From: Nymphaea colorata
Lineage: Eukaryota; Streptophyta; Magnoliopsida; Nymphaeales; Nymphaeaceae
Assembly (NCBI RefSeq): GCF_008831285.2
Contig: NC_045148.1
Location: 23,254,283 to 23,318,282 of the forward strand
Direction of reading: 5' to 3'
DNA length: 64,000 nucleotides
Both the position numbers and the translations under genes were made by a program. Positions within the stretch are counted from its first letter, which is position 1; each line of letters starts with the position of its first letter. Positions 37,569 through 48,817 of the stretch are shown in pieces. The notes beneath the pieces were generated by a model, which saw nothing but the letters and a program-made list of their open reading frames with translations, was not told where the DNA came from and did not search any database.

Positions 37569-38980
37569 CTCCTTCCTGCTCAATTTGTGGTGCAACTTTG
37601 ACAAAACAACACGTTAATTTGAGAACGACGCAACAAAGAGAGACAGAAGGAGACGCAGGACGAAGCAGACGACAACTATGATGGATGAATGGGCTAGTAA
37701 TAATTCTCACCATCATCAGATAACACCGCCGATGTCGATGCCTCCTGCCGTCCCAATTCTATGTCTACCTCCACCTGCTCAGTTGGAGTACCAGCGTCTG
37801 CATCTACGTCCAACTCCACCGGGAGGGCAGCGGGAAGTTCAGGCTCCTCTAGCCTGTTTACCGCAGGAGCGGTGTGATAGAACAACCCCATAGTGAAGCA
37901 AACGAAGTCCCACACAAGGTTTGTGATAGAATTCAAGTCTTCCCTCCTTTCCTTGTGGATGACTATGACCGAAACACTCTCCCTCTCCCTGGATCTCCCT
38001 CCCTCTCTCTCTCATACTCTCTGTCTCTCGAACGAGGACTACCAGATGACCAAAGCAACAAGGAACGAACGCTCGTCAAAGGAAGGGGTTTCCTTCTCTA
38101 TTACCAAAGGGACAGGGAAGGAGGGAAAGATCAAGAATGGAGGATTTAGGTGGACGGAACGGGAGGGATAAGGGAGTATTTATAAGTGAGTGGAGAGGGG
38201 ATGGGTTTGAAAGTGAAAGAGAAGGGAAACCAATACCTAAGCTTGGTTGGAAGAGGGGCACCAAGGAGAAGGGGTTCCCTTCGTCGTGTTTCTGTTGGCT
38301 TTGCTCCCGAATAGGCGGGCGATGGCAATTTTTTTTTTTATTGTGTTGCGGCCAACCATCTGAACATTTTGCATTGCTCATTAATATTTTGTTTCTCTCT
38401 CCCTGATTTAGGATTCATTTCTATATATTTATTTATGAAAAATCGAGACCGTTGATCAATGTCACTTTTAAAACAATTTTTCAGCTATGGTCTTGTATTC
38501 TTCTAATGGTGTGGACGTGCATTGCATTTGGACCTGGAAGTAAATGGGCGCGAAACCTGCCTCACCTAAAACTCGTCTCCCACAAATATGGCCAACAAAC
38601 TGGTTTCCCTCTATAATAATGGTTTTCATTTGGAAGCCTCTGTTATAGGGGAAAGAGGCAGGTTGCAGGTGGTGTGTCGCAGATTGAGGGGAGAGATGCG
38701 AGCAACTTGCAGGCGGTGTGTAGCAGATCTTACAGAAAGAGGCGAGTGACTATATCTCTAGACAGGATGTTCTCTTAACCACACCCATTATTTTTTGGAT
38801 GTTCACATATTTTGGTTCGAATTCCGATTTCAAAACAATTGTAAAAGAAATCAATACCATATCCAAATCTGGATCCAACTTAAATCTCATTTTTAAATTC
38901 ACATTTATATTTGGATCTGCATTTTAAATTGAATCCCAGATGCACTATAATATGTTAATAGCCGACTTTCAAAAACCTTG
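37569..38980. other. Single-copy stretch between Copia2 and block B'
   Basis: Less AT-rich than its neighbours up to 38400. Includes (CT)-rich sequence at about 37977-38035. From 38770 the degenerate GGATGTTCACATATTTTGG/GGATCC repeat type reappears. Apart from the small open frame at 37694-37936 I see nothing coding. Confidence 0.5.
37694..37936 (-). CDS. Small unidentified open frame, possible exon
   Basis: The minus-strand frame has no ATG at its left end (first codon considered is TTG); the first ATG gives a 65-residue peptide starting MGLFYHTAPAVNRLEEPELP. The upstream part VWDFVCFTMGLFYH is hydrophobic and the rest is acidic (DVDADAG, VEVDIELG), ending SDDGENYY then stop. An in-frame TGA at 38012-38014 lies upstream. 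The composition looks more protein-like than neighbouring frames, and an exon starting at an AG near 37938 is possible. I do not recognise the family. Confidence 0.3.
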   Translation of the reverse strand: MNSITNLVWDFVCFTMGLFYHTAPAVNRLEEPELPAALPVELDVDADAGTPTEQVEVDIELGRQEASTSAVLSDDGENYY

Positions 38981-38982
38981 GA

Positions 38983-41885
38983 CATTGGATATCTGATATT
39001 TAATATTTCAAATTTAATCTAAATCCTAGTCTGATCAGATATTTATTTAAATATGAATTTATATCTAAATTTAATCAGATGTCATTTCTTAAATCCAGAT
39101 CCAATTTGATTTCTTAATCAAATGTTAAAATTTAGTTTCATATTCCTTTTTTTTTTGGGTAGTTTAATCGTACGACGGATCAAAATTGGATTTTATGACA
39201 TCCTTGCCAGAAGGAGACCTCCAAATATATTCTGTGAAAGCGGTTCTTCTTGAAATTTAATTTACTCCCTATCTCTGGTATACATGCAAATCTAAATTTT
39301 TGAAATGTAAATTTTTGCTTGCACTCCATGGCAGGTGGTTTGTGAAAATCATGACTGAAAGCCAAAATTTATGTTAAGCCACGATTGGTACCGTGTGAAA
39401 ACTGACGACGACCATGGAAATCCACAATGATGATGGAAGAAATTGGAGATGAAGATAAGAGACTATATTACACAACAATTAATCACTTTGAAAATCAGCT
39501 CGCACATTTTGGGAGCTTAATATTTTGCTGTTTCACACATAAAAATTACGCATCATTACCACCAGTCAATATATGCATGCATTTTTATTTGGACAAAAGT
39601 CTGTTCGCCAATTAATTGTGTGAGATGGCACAGCTCTACCTATTATCATCTGTGACCACCTCTTTCTTATTGACGTCAAAGAACAACCAATTGTTACGCG
39701 TTATGGGCAGTGAGTTCACTTTGTAATAGGGTAACTGCTTACATGTCAAGTTTTTTAATGTTTACCTATACATGCTCGTGTTCCTTGTGTGGGATTCTGA
39801 AAGACAAGATCAGACCTGTCGGCATAAGGTCTAATCATTTCTGGCACTTTATCAAGTAGTAATTAGACCAAGAACTATACTAAAATGTGTCATTTCCTAA
39901 ATCTAAATGTCATGCAAAACCTAAGAAAGCAAAACGTACCCTAATTTTGAAATCATGCATATGCTCAAATCTTAGTAGATATTAGAAATAGACTGATAAA
40001 CAAGAAGAAATTAATATGAAGTTTGTTTATATTTGAATTATTATAGATCATTACAAATCATTTTCTTAAATTTAATATGATGCATGCAAAACTAGGCCAT
40101 ATAGACCTGGAGTCCTGTCACTAATAGGACTTGAGTGTAGGACATAGACCTAGCAAAGAAATCTGGATCTGAAACCAAAAATTGAAATCAAAATGTGAGA
40201 GATTTTTATAATTCTGGTTTTCAAATTGAAATGAAAACTATCATATCATGATATTGAGAATAAGAGTTCGTGATTGAAAATTTAAGGTCAGAAATCCATT
40301 AGATCATGATCTCATATTAAATCTTTTAAAATCCAAATTTTGAGATAATAGATTCAAATATGGTGATTACATGATTTCAAGACTGGTACTTGAGCTTGAT
40401 TCTGTGGGAATTGATCCAAGGTTTACGATGAAATACTCATTTGCTTAGAAAATCTATTCAAGTTCCAAAACTGAAAATGCAAGATCTAAAATCTAGGGTG
40501 TGAAATTTGAAATCGATAATCCAATATCCATAAATCGGATTTAAAATCCAAAGTCTGAAAGTCAAGATTCAAAATCTAATATCTAAAATGCAAGATCCAT
40601 AATAGGATATGAAATCCCCAATCTAATGTTTAGATTTGGTGCCATGAATTGAGACCTAAGATCAGAATAGGCTAGGGGTAGGTTGGTCAAATGCAGGTTT
40701 AAACCAACATAGGGATAGGTTTGACTGTAGTAAACGTGTTTGATATTATTCAAATCATGTGATATATGATATAAACTTCATTCATTTCATATGAATGGGT
40801 GTCTAAAGAAATTTCACAAGTAGCTGACTCTAAGACGGATATGAGCTAGGTCTTTCTAGACTCGATGTCTACATGACCTAAGGATTTTGAAATCATTTGA
40901 ATAATTTAACTTTCTAAACATTTTAGAAAAACATGATTTTGAAATGGTTCTTGTGTGAGAACCAAATTTGATTCAAGTTTTCACATACTTGGGTTAATGG
41001 CAAAGGGTATGCTACTACGCTGACCCAGTGTTCCATTAGTGCCTAAGCATATAGAAGTCGATGGCCATTATTGCAAGGGAAAAGTACAAGATAGAACCAT
41101 GCTAACTTTATATGTCAGAACTGAAAAACAACTAACCAATATTTTCACCAAGAGTCATGCAAAAGAGAAGCATCAATGCATAGCCAGCAAATTTGGACAA
41201 ATTGACATTTGTACACCAACTTAAGGGGGACACTACAACGTGATTTTAGGAGAAGAGGTCAGCATCTTCACCTCTAGCTAAGGCATATCAGGTGGTTGCA
41301 CATTTTTGGAAGTGATATCTTTTATTCCTAGAAGCTTATTGTTCTCCTAGTGAATGCATTTTGGCTGTTCTTAATTCATTGGTTTTGAGATTTCTTTCCA
41401 TGCTCATTATCCTGTAGCCCTTTATATTCTCACTTTGTATGATGTCTCTTCTTCTCCTTGGATGTCTGCTAATATGTCAAACCGTGTAACCTTCTGTGTG
41501 ATGATTTCTGCATGATTTTGTTGATCGATAACATGATTTAATTGATAAAGAATAACAATATGTGAGTCATGAAATAGCGCGAAGGTGGTTAATTTCAATG
41601 ATTGCCCACACAAGACCCACCATGGTCAATTCATGCACCAACAGTTGACAAGGTAACACCATAAAGCTCATATGTTTGTACATGTGTGTAAGCATGTTAG
41701 GGAAAGAATCACATGGGTTAACGTAAATGGGTGGCAAAATATATTTATGAGGAGGTTAAGATGGACCAAGATAAAAGATCAAAAGTACAATTTTTTCATA
41801 TTTATGCATCGCATGGATTAGTAAAGTTTATTTCCATGAGTCTAATCGACACTTAAGGGCAAAGGAGTTAGCACTCACAGATATA
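38983..41885 (+). repeat. Second duplicated block, copy B'
   Basis: Counterpart of 24335-32462 without its two large inserts, so only 2.9 kb long. B' keeps a stretch (41127-41245) lost from A', which carries the end of a copia RNase H. Right of 41885 the sequence has no match in A'. Confidence 0.9.
41020..41250 (+). mobile_element. Ty1/copia RNase H tail and 3' end relic
   Basis: Reads VPKHIEVDGHYCKGKVQDRT, then LTLYVRTEKQLTNIFTKSHA and SKFGQIDICTPT, then stop, with the polypurine tract TTAAGGGGGAC right after. This is the canonical C-terminus and PPT of a copia polyprotein, so sequence from about 41230 is probably its former 3' LTR, also seen in A' from 31795. Only the C-terminal part of the polyprotein is left. 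Confidence 0.8.
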
Positions 41886-43405
41886 ATTCGTGATTTCCAT
41901 GAGTCTAATAGACTCCAAAGTTTGATTATGCACTCCTTTCAAGCGTCCATGAAAGGTCATGCAATATGGTTGTGAAAATTATCAAAACCAACAATCTAAA
42001 CCAGATCATTAATTCACGGGACTAAAAGAATAGCGATATATCAGATGTTTTTTTACTTACAAAAATTAGATGCCAGGACTAATGAACATAACTTTCTGTT
42101 CGCTTTTTAGTATCATAAACATATGTTATACACACACTTTAGCAGTTAGGTTTCCAAAACAATTGCTCAGAAACACTGGCATAAAAAACATTGGTTGACC
42201 AGATGCATGTCGATCATTATGTGTACTGCTTGGCATAATTTTTTTTTATTTCTTGCCCCATGCATCTTTTTTATGCAGCTTTTCTTGTAGCTAATTTGTC
42301 ATTAACTAATCATGTTCTTGTTTCAGCAAACAGACCTTGATTATATATAGATATTGTTTATAAATTCAACATTCAAACTTTGAAAGTAATCACACCAATT
42401 TCATGAACCAGGAAATTGTGTTTTTGAACATGTACTCTAAAGACATGTGATATATATGATAGTGGATATAAATTGTATTTTTGAATCTACATGTTTTGGT
42501 AACTTTTTTTATGCTTATAACAGGTATGCCATTTGCCATGATTATCTAATGGATGGATATGAATTCTTCTCCTTAGGAATCATGCAGCTCCTTGAAAAAT
42601 TAAGTTGATTATATAATCAATTTTCGTTAGCTTTTTTGACCTTGTATAACCATAGACCTATATATTATCCTTGGCTAAGAAAAGAGAATTGAGAGTTTAA
42701 AAGGAATATATTTGGATTATTAGAAAAACTTTTTTTTAGATGAATATTAGAAAAAGCTCTTTGCTTTGCATCGTTTGTGAAAAACTTTCTAATATGCCAT
42801 TTCATGTGATTAATGATGGTTGCATATTAGGGGTTTGAAATTAACCAGATAGCCTGCCTGCTTGGAAAAGAGGATCCTTTCCTCTAGGAGAATAGAAAGA
42901 AGAAAGTCACTTTCTAAAGAATAATTAAAATATATATCTGATATTTGATCTAAAAATAACAAAAATCCCCATCTCCTCGAATGGTAGAACGAACAAGCCC
43001 ATGTTAAGCACCAAACATGTGAACTGCTCTATCTCTAAAGCCCACCCCTCTCTCTATTTTGAACACACCAAGAAGATGTTTGAATGCCATTAAACCTAGT
43101 TTTCTTGGCTTGTAATAATTTATTTTTTCTTTTCCTTACCTTGGGTTTTTTCATATATACTTCAAGGACCCAGTATTTCCACAAATTGTTCTAACCAGTC
43201 AACTCTTATTAGCTTTTAATTTCTCCATTTTTTTCCAGTGAACACGTCCAAATAATATTACAAAAGAAATGGTTTAAAGAAAAGAAAGAAGCATATGGAT
43301 GTAAAAAAAAATTGAAAGGAAAGGAGAGTAGGAAGAGGAGGTGGATTCCTTTTGGGGAAGAAGAGAGAAGAGATCTTGTTAATTTTCTTTTTGTTTTTTG
43401 CATTT
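41886..43405. other. Single-copy stretch between B' and B
   Basis: AT-rich, no domain, no repeat unit that I can define. Open frames at 43209-43449 are Ser/Phe/Lys simple sequence. Confidence 0.5.
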
Positions 43406-44078
43406 ATATTTACTATTTTATGAATTTCTTCATTTAAACTAGTTGGCATAATTTTTCAAAAAAATTAGGATGGATAATACCATTTTCTTGAAATTTACTA
43501 CTCGACCTTGGACCTTTTTGCAAAAAGTTTTATGGTCATGGGGCATATGTGATATTTTAAAGGAATTTATGTGTTGAGAAGTCCCTGGTTGGCTAGGTTT
43601 TTAAACATGGTTTTTATTTAATTTTAGCCATTGAGTCGAGCTGAGTAACTTCATTTATATTTTCTATGTATTTTTCTCCTACAAATACGAAAAAATATTT
43701 TTTTGGGTGCGCAAAGTGAACCTTATCGCTCGGTGGAGAGGCTGAACCCTCGCCTCCTTCCCCTTGCCCTTGGATCGAGACCTGCGTTAGGACTCCACTA
43801 AGGATGTTAAATGTACCTACTCATAATTAATGATTTGGGCTCCCTATATAAGCTAATTAAGTACTTCTAAACAGGTCCATGATGGGGTAATTTTATATTG
43901 AAGAAAATTCTTATGCATTTCTTTTTTCTTCTTTTTTTGTTTATATGTAACTAAACTATCACTAACAAACATGGCCTAGATTGAGACCAAAAACTAATTG
44001 CGGCATTATTTTTTGTTATATATGTATTGGCCTTTACGTTTAGACAGCCAATGATCTAATAAGGTCTACTAGCAATCT

Positions 44079-44448
44079 AGGCTTGGGCATCAGCCTGGCA
44101 CGGCCGATAAGGAGTGAGGCTCAGACCGGGCCTCAACTCATAACTGTGGCTTGGCTCCGCCCCAACACCCGAAACCCGAACTTAGACCCGGCTCAGATAA
44201 AATTTAAAATATAGATTTTTAACATAAAATAATATATAGATATAATTAATTGTAATAAAATACCATAATTATATTTAAATATATATATATATCATAAACA
44301 AAAATAACATTAAAACTCCTTTATCAGGCGGAATTGGGCTTAGTCAAGCCCACCTGGTTCAGCCCGATGCCTTTTTTTGGGCTTGAGCCTTGTTCAAGTC
44401 GAGCCATGTATTGGGTACCCGGCTCAATGCCCCGATGCCCAGTCTTAT
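44079..44448. mobile_element. hAT-like non-autonomous element (MITE), copy B
   Basis: 370 bp, ends AGGCTTGGGCATC and GATGCCCAGTCTTAT. Flanked by AGCAATCT (44071-44078) and GGCAATCT (44449-44456), i.e. the same 8-bp target duplication as in copy A with one substitution. Confidence 0.7.
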
Positions 44449-44649
44449 GGCAATCTCAGGGAAAGTGGGTATTCCATGTTCAAGCACACCACATAAGACA
44501 AGGCACCGGGGACCTGTCATTCAAAGGGGGCTTGGCCCATTGAGCTGAGACCCACTCTTCCCAAACATTAAAATTATTTTGCATATTGTTATGACCAACA
44601 TACCCATTTAAGTGATAAAAAAGTGTCTTTGTTTTTTTGTCATACTGAC

Positions 44650-44938
44650 AGTGTAATCTCATTATCTCATAAATATTTTGTTATATCATATACATTATCG
44701 CACACATATTTATTATCTCATGCCTATTTATTATCTCAAACATCCGTCATTCTTTTGTACCTATTTGTTATCCCATATCTATTTGTATCTCCTACCTATT
44801 TGTTATTTCATACATATTATCTCATTTGTATTTGTTATTTTATATATATTACTTATTTGCTATTTCATATATCGGTTATTATCTCATACCTATTTGTTTT
44901 CTCCTACTTGTGATCTCACACCTATTTGTTATCTCCTA
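44650..44938. repeat. TTATCTCATACCTATTTG-type minisatellite, copy B
   Basis: Same repeat family as 8098-8452 but about 65 bases shorter, showing unit loss or gain since the duplication. Confidence 0.85.
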
Positions 44939-45646
44939 CACATGGATGCACAATGTTGGAGCATTAAAGTAAACGTGCATATTGGTAGTATCGTCCACAA
45001 CCGGCGTATGCTCATTATATATATGGAGTGGCATATAAAACTTTATCAAAAACATATTCTCACATGTTACAAGTGAAGTGCTAGAATCTAAGACAAAGCA
45101 GAGAAAACTATGAACATTTAGGCAACTACAAATTATGTACATCTCAACTGTCGGAGAGCTACCTCAGGATGATCATTAAATTGAAGGGACAATTTAAAAT
45201 TGCTTACATTCACCGAAATTACTCATATTTATGATTTTTGTCAAGCTGCCTTCTGCCGGTCTACACCTTGAACTGGTTAGGTCACCTCGTCCTATTTATT
45301 CTACCAAAATGCATAGTATGTGAATTTGTATATGCAATCATGTTTAAGAATTTGGCTTGATCCAAACAGGAGTGTCTTTGCAAAGCTGCTAGGGAAGTAG
45401 TGCTCCTATCCGAGCAGACCACTATTTCTGTATGATATTTTTTTGATAATATCATTAGGAATTTATTATCAAGGGAATTGCCACATAGCTTCTATAGCTT
45501 CCTTGTGGGTTTTTTTGGAGAAAGTGGTTTCTATCGGTTCTCAGTTATGCTATAGACCTTGCGAACAAACGGCATACTTCAATGAAGAGTGGGAAACTAC
45601 TTTGTCAAGGCAAACGAAAGCAGGAAAAAAATCAGTGGTTGCCGAT

Positions 45647-45863
<217 letters not shown>

Positions 45864-46769
45864 AAAAGCAGCAGGAGGAGTATGTAGATCTATACCTATT
45901 CATGCACGTCAAAGCAAAGAGAGCGGCTCATCAATGAATAACTATTCAAAACTGCAAGGTGGCTTGGATGTAAGTAGTCGGCAGATGCCAACATTTAGAA
46001 AATCAATACCTGTAGAGAGTTAAAAAAGGAGCCTTAGGTGGAGTGAACGACTCATTCATTTTCAAATAAATATTACGATGAATTGGGTGAAGAGAATTTT
46101 CTTTGTTATGATTCCCTTTTGCTTAAGAACAATAGACCCTTTTAAACAAATTAATAGCCAAGGAAGCAAGGAGCACGCATTACAAAGCATGAAAATACGG
46201 CATGATATATATTGTCAACCTTTATCAACTGAAAAATCTCATAAACTTCGTGGTTGATACATTTGGGCTGAAAGAGATTGAGGAGGTCAGCTAAAATAAA
46301 GTCAACAACGATTTAAAAATTTGCCTTCACCGCGAAGTTATTCTCCCAGGTCATCAGCTAAAGGAAGCTACATCTGTATTTGACCCACAAAGATAATGCC
46401 TCCCCTAGTTAAAAATTTTGATCCAAAAATAAAAATTCTAGAATCATAATTTCTTTTCAAACAGGAAAAGAATCAAAATTTTCATGTTTCAGTTTCCTAG
46501 TTCCAACAAACGAAATACCACGTTAATTTGTTTAATAATTTCAATTGCTTAAAAAAATGAGCATTTTGAAATGATCTTCTTTGAGATTTAATTATTGATT
46601 GTAGAAAAAGGACCGACTACCCAACAATTAACAGTATGGTTAAACATACTGAAGTTGGCTTCTTAATTTCGCCAACAATTGCACTTAATTGGCACTTAAT
46701 TAAGATATGGAGAGAGAGACAAATTCTCCCCCTGCTTGCCCACTGAAAGCCAAAAGTAGATGAAAGCTA

Positions 46770-47238
46770 TGTAAGATCATTTGGTGGGCCGACATATGTC
46801 AATTAAGAATTTCAGACATTTTGACTGTCTTAATGTAAATATCCACTTAAGTGATTGCATTTTGGGATATTACGTCATTTTAGATGGTATGGGGTAATTT
46901 TGAAATGTATAGATACCAGTACGCAATTACGGACTCTTTGATGGGTTGAATCCGTAATTGTCCTCATTATATAATGGTAGTGGTCCCTGGGGTCGTGCGA
47001 ACAGTTGCTTTTGGTTTCTAGGGTTTTCTCTTCCCCATCTGAGAGAGACCTCACGCGCACCGCACGTACCCTGGAAGACCCTGCTGCGATCTTCCCGTGC
47101 TCCAGATCAGATTGATTCAGGTACGCTTCCGCTTCAGTTTAAGGTTTCGTTTATTTCAATGATTTAGCAAGAGCATGATCCTGTTTTAGGGTATATACGT
47201 TTGGTTTTGTATATGTGTTATGGGGAGAAATCTCTACA
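46770..47238 (+). repeat. Copia1 5' LTR
   Basis: 469 bases. Holds a TATA-like CATTATATAATGG at about 46964-46976, with a leader-like TCTAGGGTTTTCTCTTCCCC downstream. Confidence 0.95.
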
Positions 47239-47240
47239 TT

Positions 47241-47252
47241 TGGTATCAGAGC
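47241..47252 (+). promoter_or_regulatory. Copia1 primer-binding site
   Basis: TGGTATCAGAGC, two bases after the LTR end, complementary to initiator tRNA-Met. Confidence 0.92.
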
Positions 47253-47339
47253 CTATGCTTATTGTTGAATCGTTGATTTTTTTGGGGTTCTTCCCATTTG
47301 GATGTTCCTTTTCTTCGGCTGCAATTTTGGTTTTCAAAA

Positions 47340-47880
47340 AAAAAAAAAAGACGTTCGAGGGGCAAGCAACGGAAGCCGTCGGGCTTCCGCTACAGTCACC
47401 TGAGATGCAGGGGGTATGGCAAAGGACGGCCGGTCTTCGGCGGGCGTCCGTCGCTAGAAGGCGACGGCCGGCTGCCGGCCGTCCTCGCTCGTCCCGCCGG
47501 CGGCCCGTCGGTGGCTCCCTTGCGTCCATCGCAGCCACGAAAGGGGAAGGAACGGGAAAAGGGGCAGAATGTTAAAGAGGGGAAACCGGCCAGCATCGGC
47601 CGGTTTCCGGCGGGCGTCGGCCGGCCACCGTGACGGCCGACGTCCGGCGACGCTGGCGGCACCTGCCAGCGGCCACCCACGGTGTTGGGTGGCCCGCCGG
47701 TGGAGCTTCACCGCCCGCCTGCCGTTCGGCAGGCGAGCGGTGGAGACGACGCCCACGACTGCTCGCGCGGTCGCGGTTCGGCAGGCGAGCGGTGGAGACG
47801 ACGCCCACGACTGCTCGCGCGGTCGAGCGGGCGGGTCGGCCCGGATCGGGTCCTGACAGACCCGATCTGGATCCATCAGC
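47340..47880. other. GC-rich module inside Copia1
   Basis: By far the most GC-rich stretch of the window, dominated by GGCCGG, CGGCGGGC and GGTCGCGG. It contains two 52-bp tandem units (47724-47775 and 47776-47827; start GTTCGGCAGGCGAGCGGTGG). All frames are low-complexity Arg/Pro/Gly/Ala, and a gag start is not readable. It sits where a copia gag N-terminus should be. Homopolymer A runs bound it (47338-47348 and 47884-47897). Confidence 0.85.
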
Positions 47881-47919
47881 TTTAAAAAAAAAAAAAAACG
47901 CGCTTATGTTTAAATTTTT

Positions 47920-48165
47920 TTTTGGACCGGGTCGGGTCTTGTTGGGACCCGACCCGTATCCACACGGCCTGTTTTTAAGACAGAACCTGTTCTTTCAGTT
48001 TTAGAACCGGTTCGTTCATTTTGGGACCGATTCGGACCCTTTTCAGACCGGTTCGTATAGTTTTTGCACTGATTTTAGTCAATTTTGACCGGTTCAATGG
48101 GTTTCAGAACCGATACGGTCTATTTATTGACCGGTTCGTCCAATTTTTTACCAGTTCAGCCCTAT
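47920..48165. repeat. Degenerate GACCGGTTCG repeat inside Copia1
   Basis: About eight copies of (G)ACCGGTTCG or close variants (GAACCGGTTCG, GACCGATTCG, GACCGGTTCA) at spacings of about 25-35 bases, separated by T-rich sequence. Confidence 0.8.
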
Positions 48166-48817
48166 TTAGGGGCATGTGGGTGTTTTTTTGTTGTAATTTA
48201 ACAGTGGTTCTTAACTCACTTAAGCACAATTATGGTATCGGTTTATAAAATTTTGGACACTTTTGGGCCTCTTTTATTGGATCATTTTGGTTTGGAATCA
48301 ATATAGGGCAAATTTGTATGTAAATTTTAATTCATGTTTTGCATGTTATTAAAATTATATATGTGCTTTAGATGAATGTTTGGATTATGAATTTGATCTT
48401 TGGCCATGTCTGTTGTTTGAAATGAGTAAGTTTGTATTTTATGTCGCCAAAGTGACCTCTGTTGTACGAATTTACTTGTTTTAAACATTAGATGATAGTA
48501 TACTTGATCCATGCGAACAATGATCAGCCCAAAGGAGGATTGTTGTTTGGTCAGGTTTAAGTATACAGGGCAATGAATGTGTGATAATTTTTTCAGGTTT
48601 CCATTGGAATAGCGAGTCAATCCAAAGATAGGTTCGTTGTTTGACAGGGTTAATTATCTATATTCATTGTTGACCAAGAATACCACTTGCAGTTAGTATT
48701 TCAATCCAAAGATTGGATATTAATGTTGCACCGGTACCTTGTGATGGGATTTAGGCCATTGTATTTAAATTCATTTATATTTGTTATTTCATCTTTGTAC
48801 ATGTATTGATTGTGAGC
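48166..48817. other. Copia1 internal leader, AT-rich
   Basis: No gag similarity in any frame that I can see. TGGTTTGGAATCAATATAGG and phrases such as CAATCCAAAGATTGGATATT suggest ordinary non-coding sequence. The pol reading frame begins at an ATG at 48818. Confidence 0.6.

Noticed and set aside
41039-41224. Stand-alone small gene
   Set aside because: The peptide is the C-terminal RNase H end of a copia polyprotein followed by its polypurine tract.
47201-48004. Several overlapping 70-140 codon frames in the GC-rich part of Copia1
   Set aside because: All six frames are open because stops are rare in GC-rich DNA; composition is low-complexity and no domain is visible.
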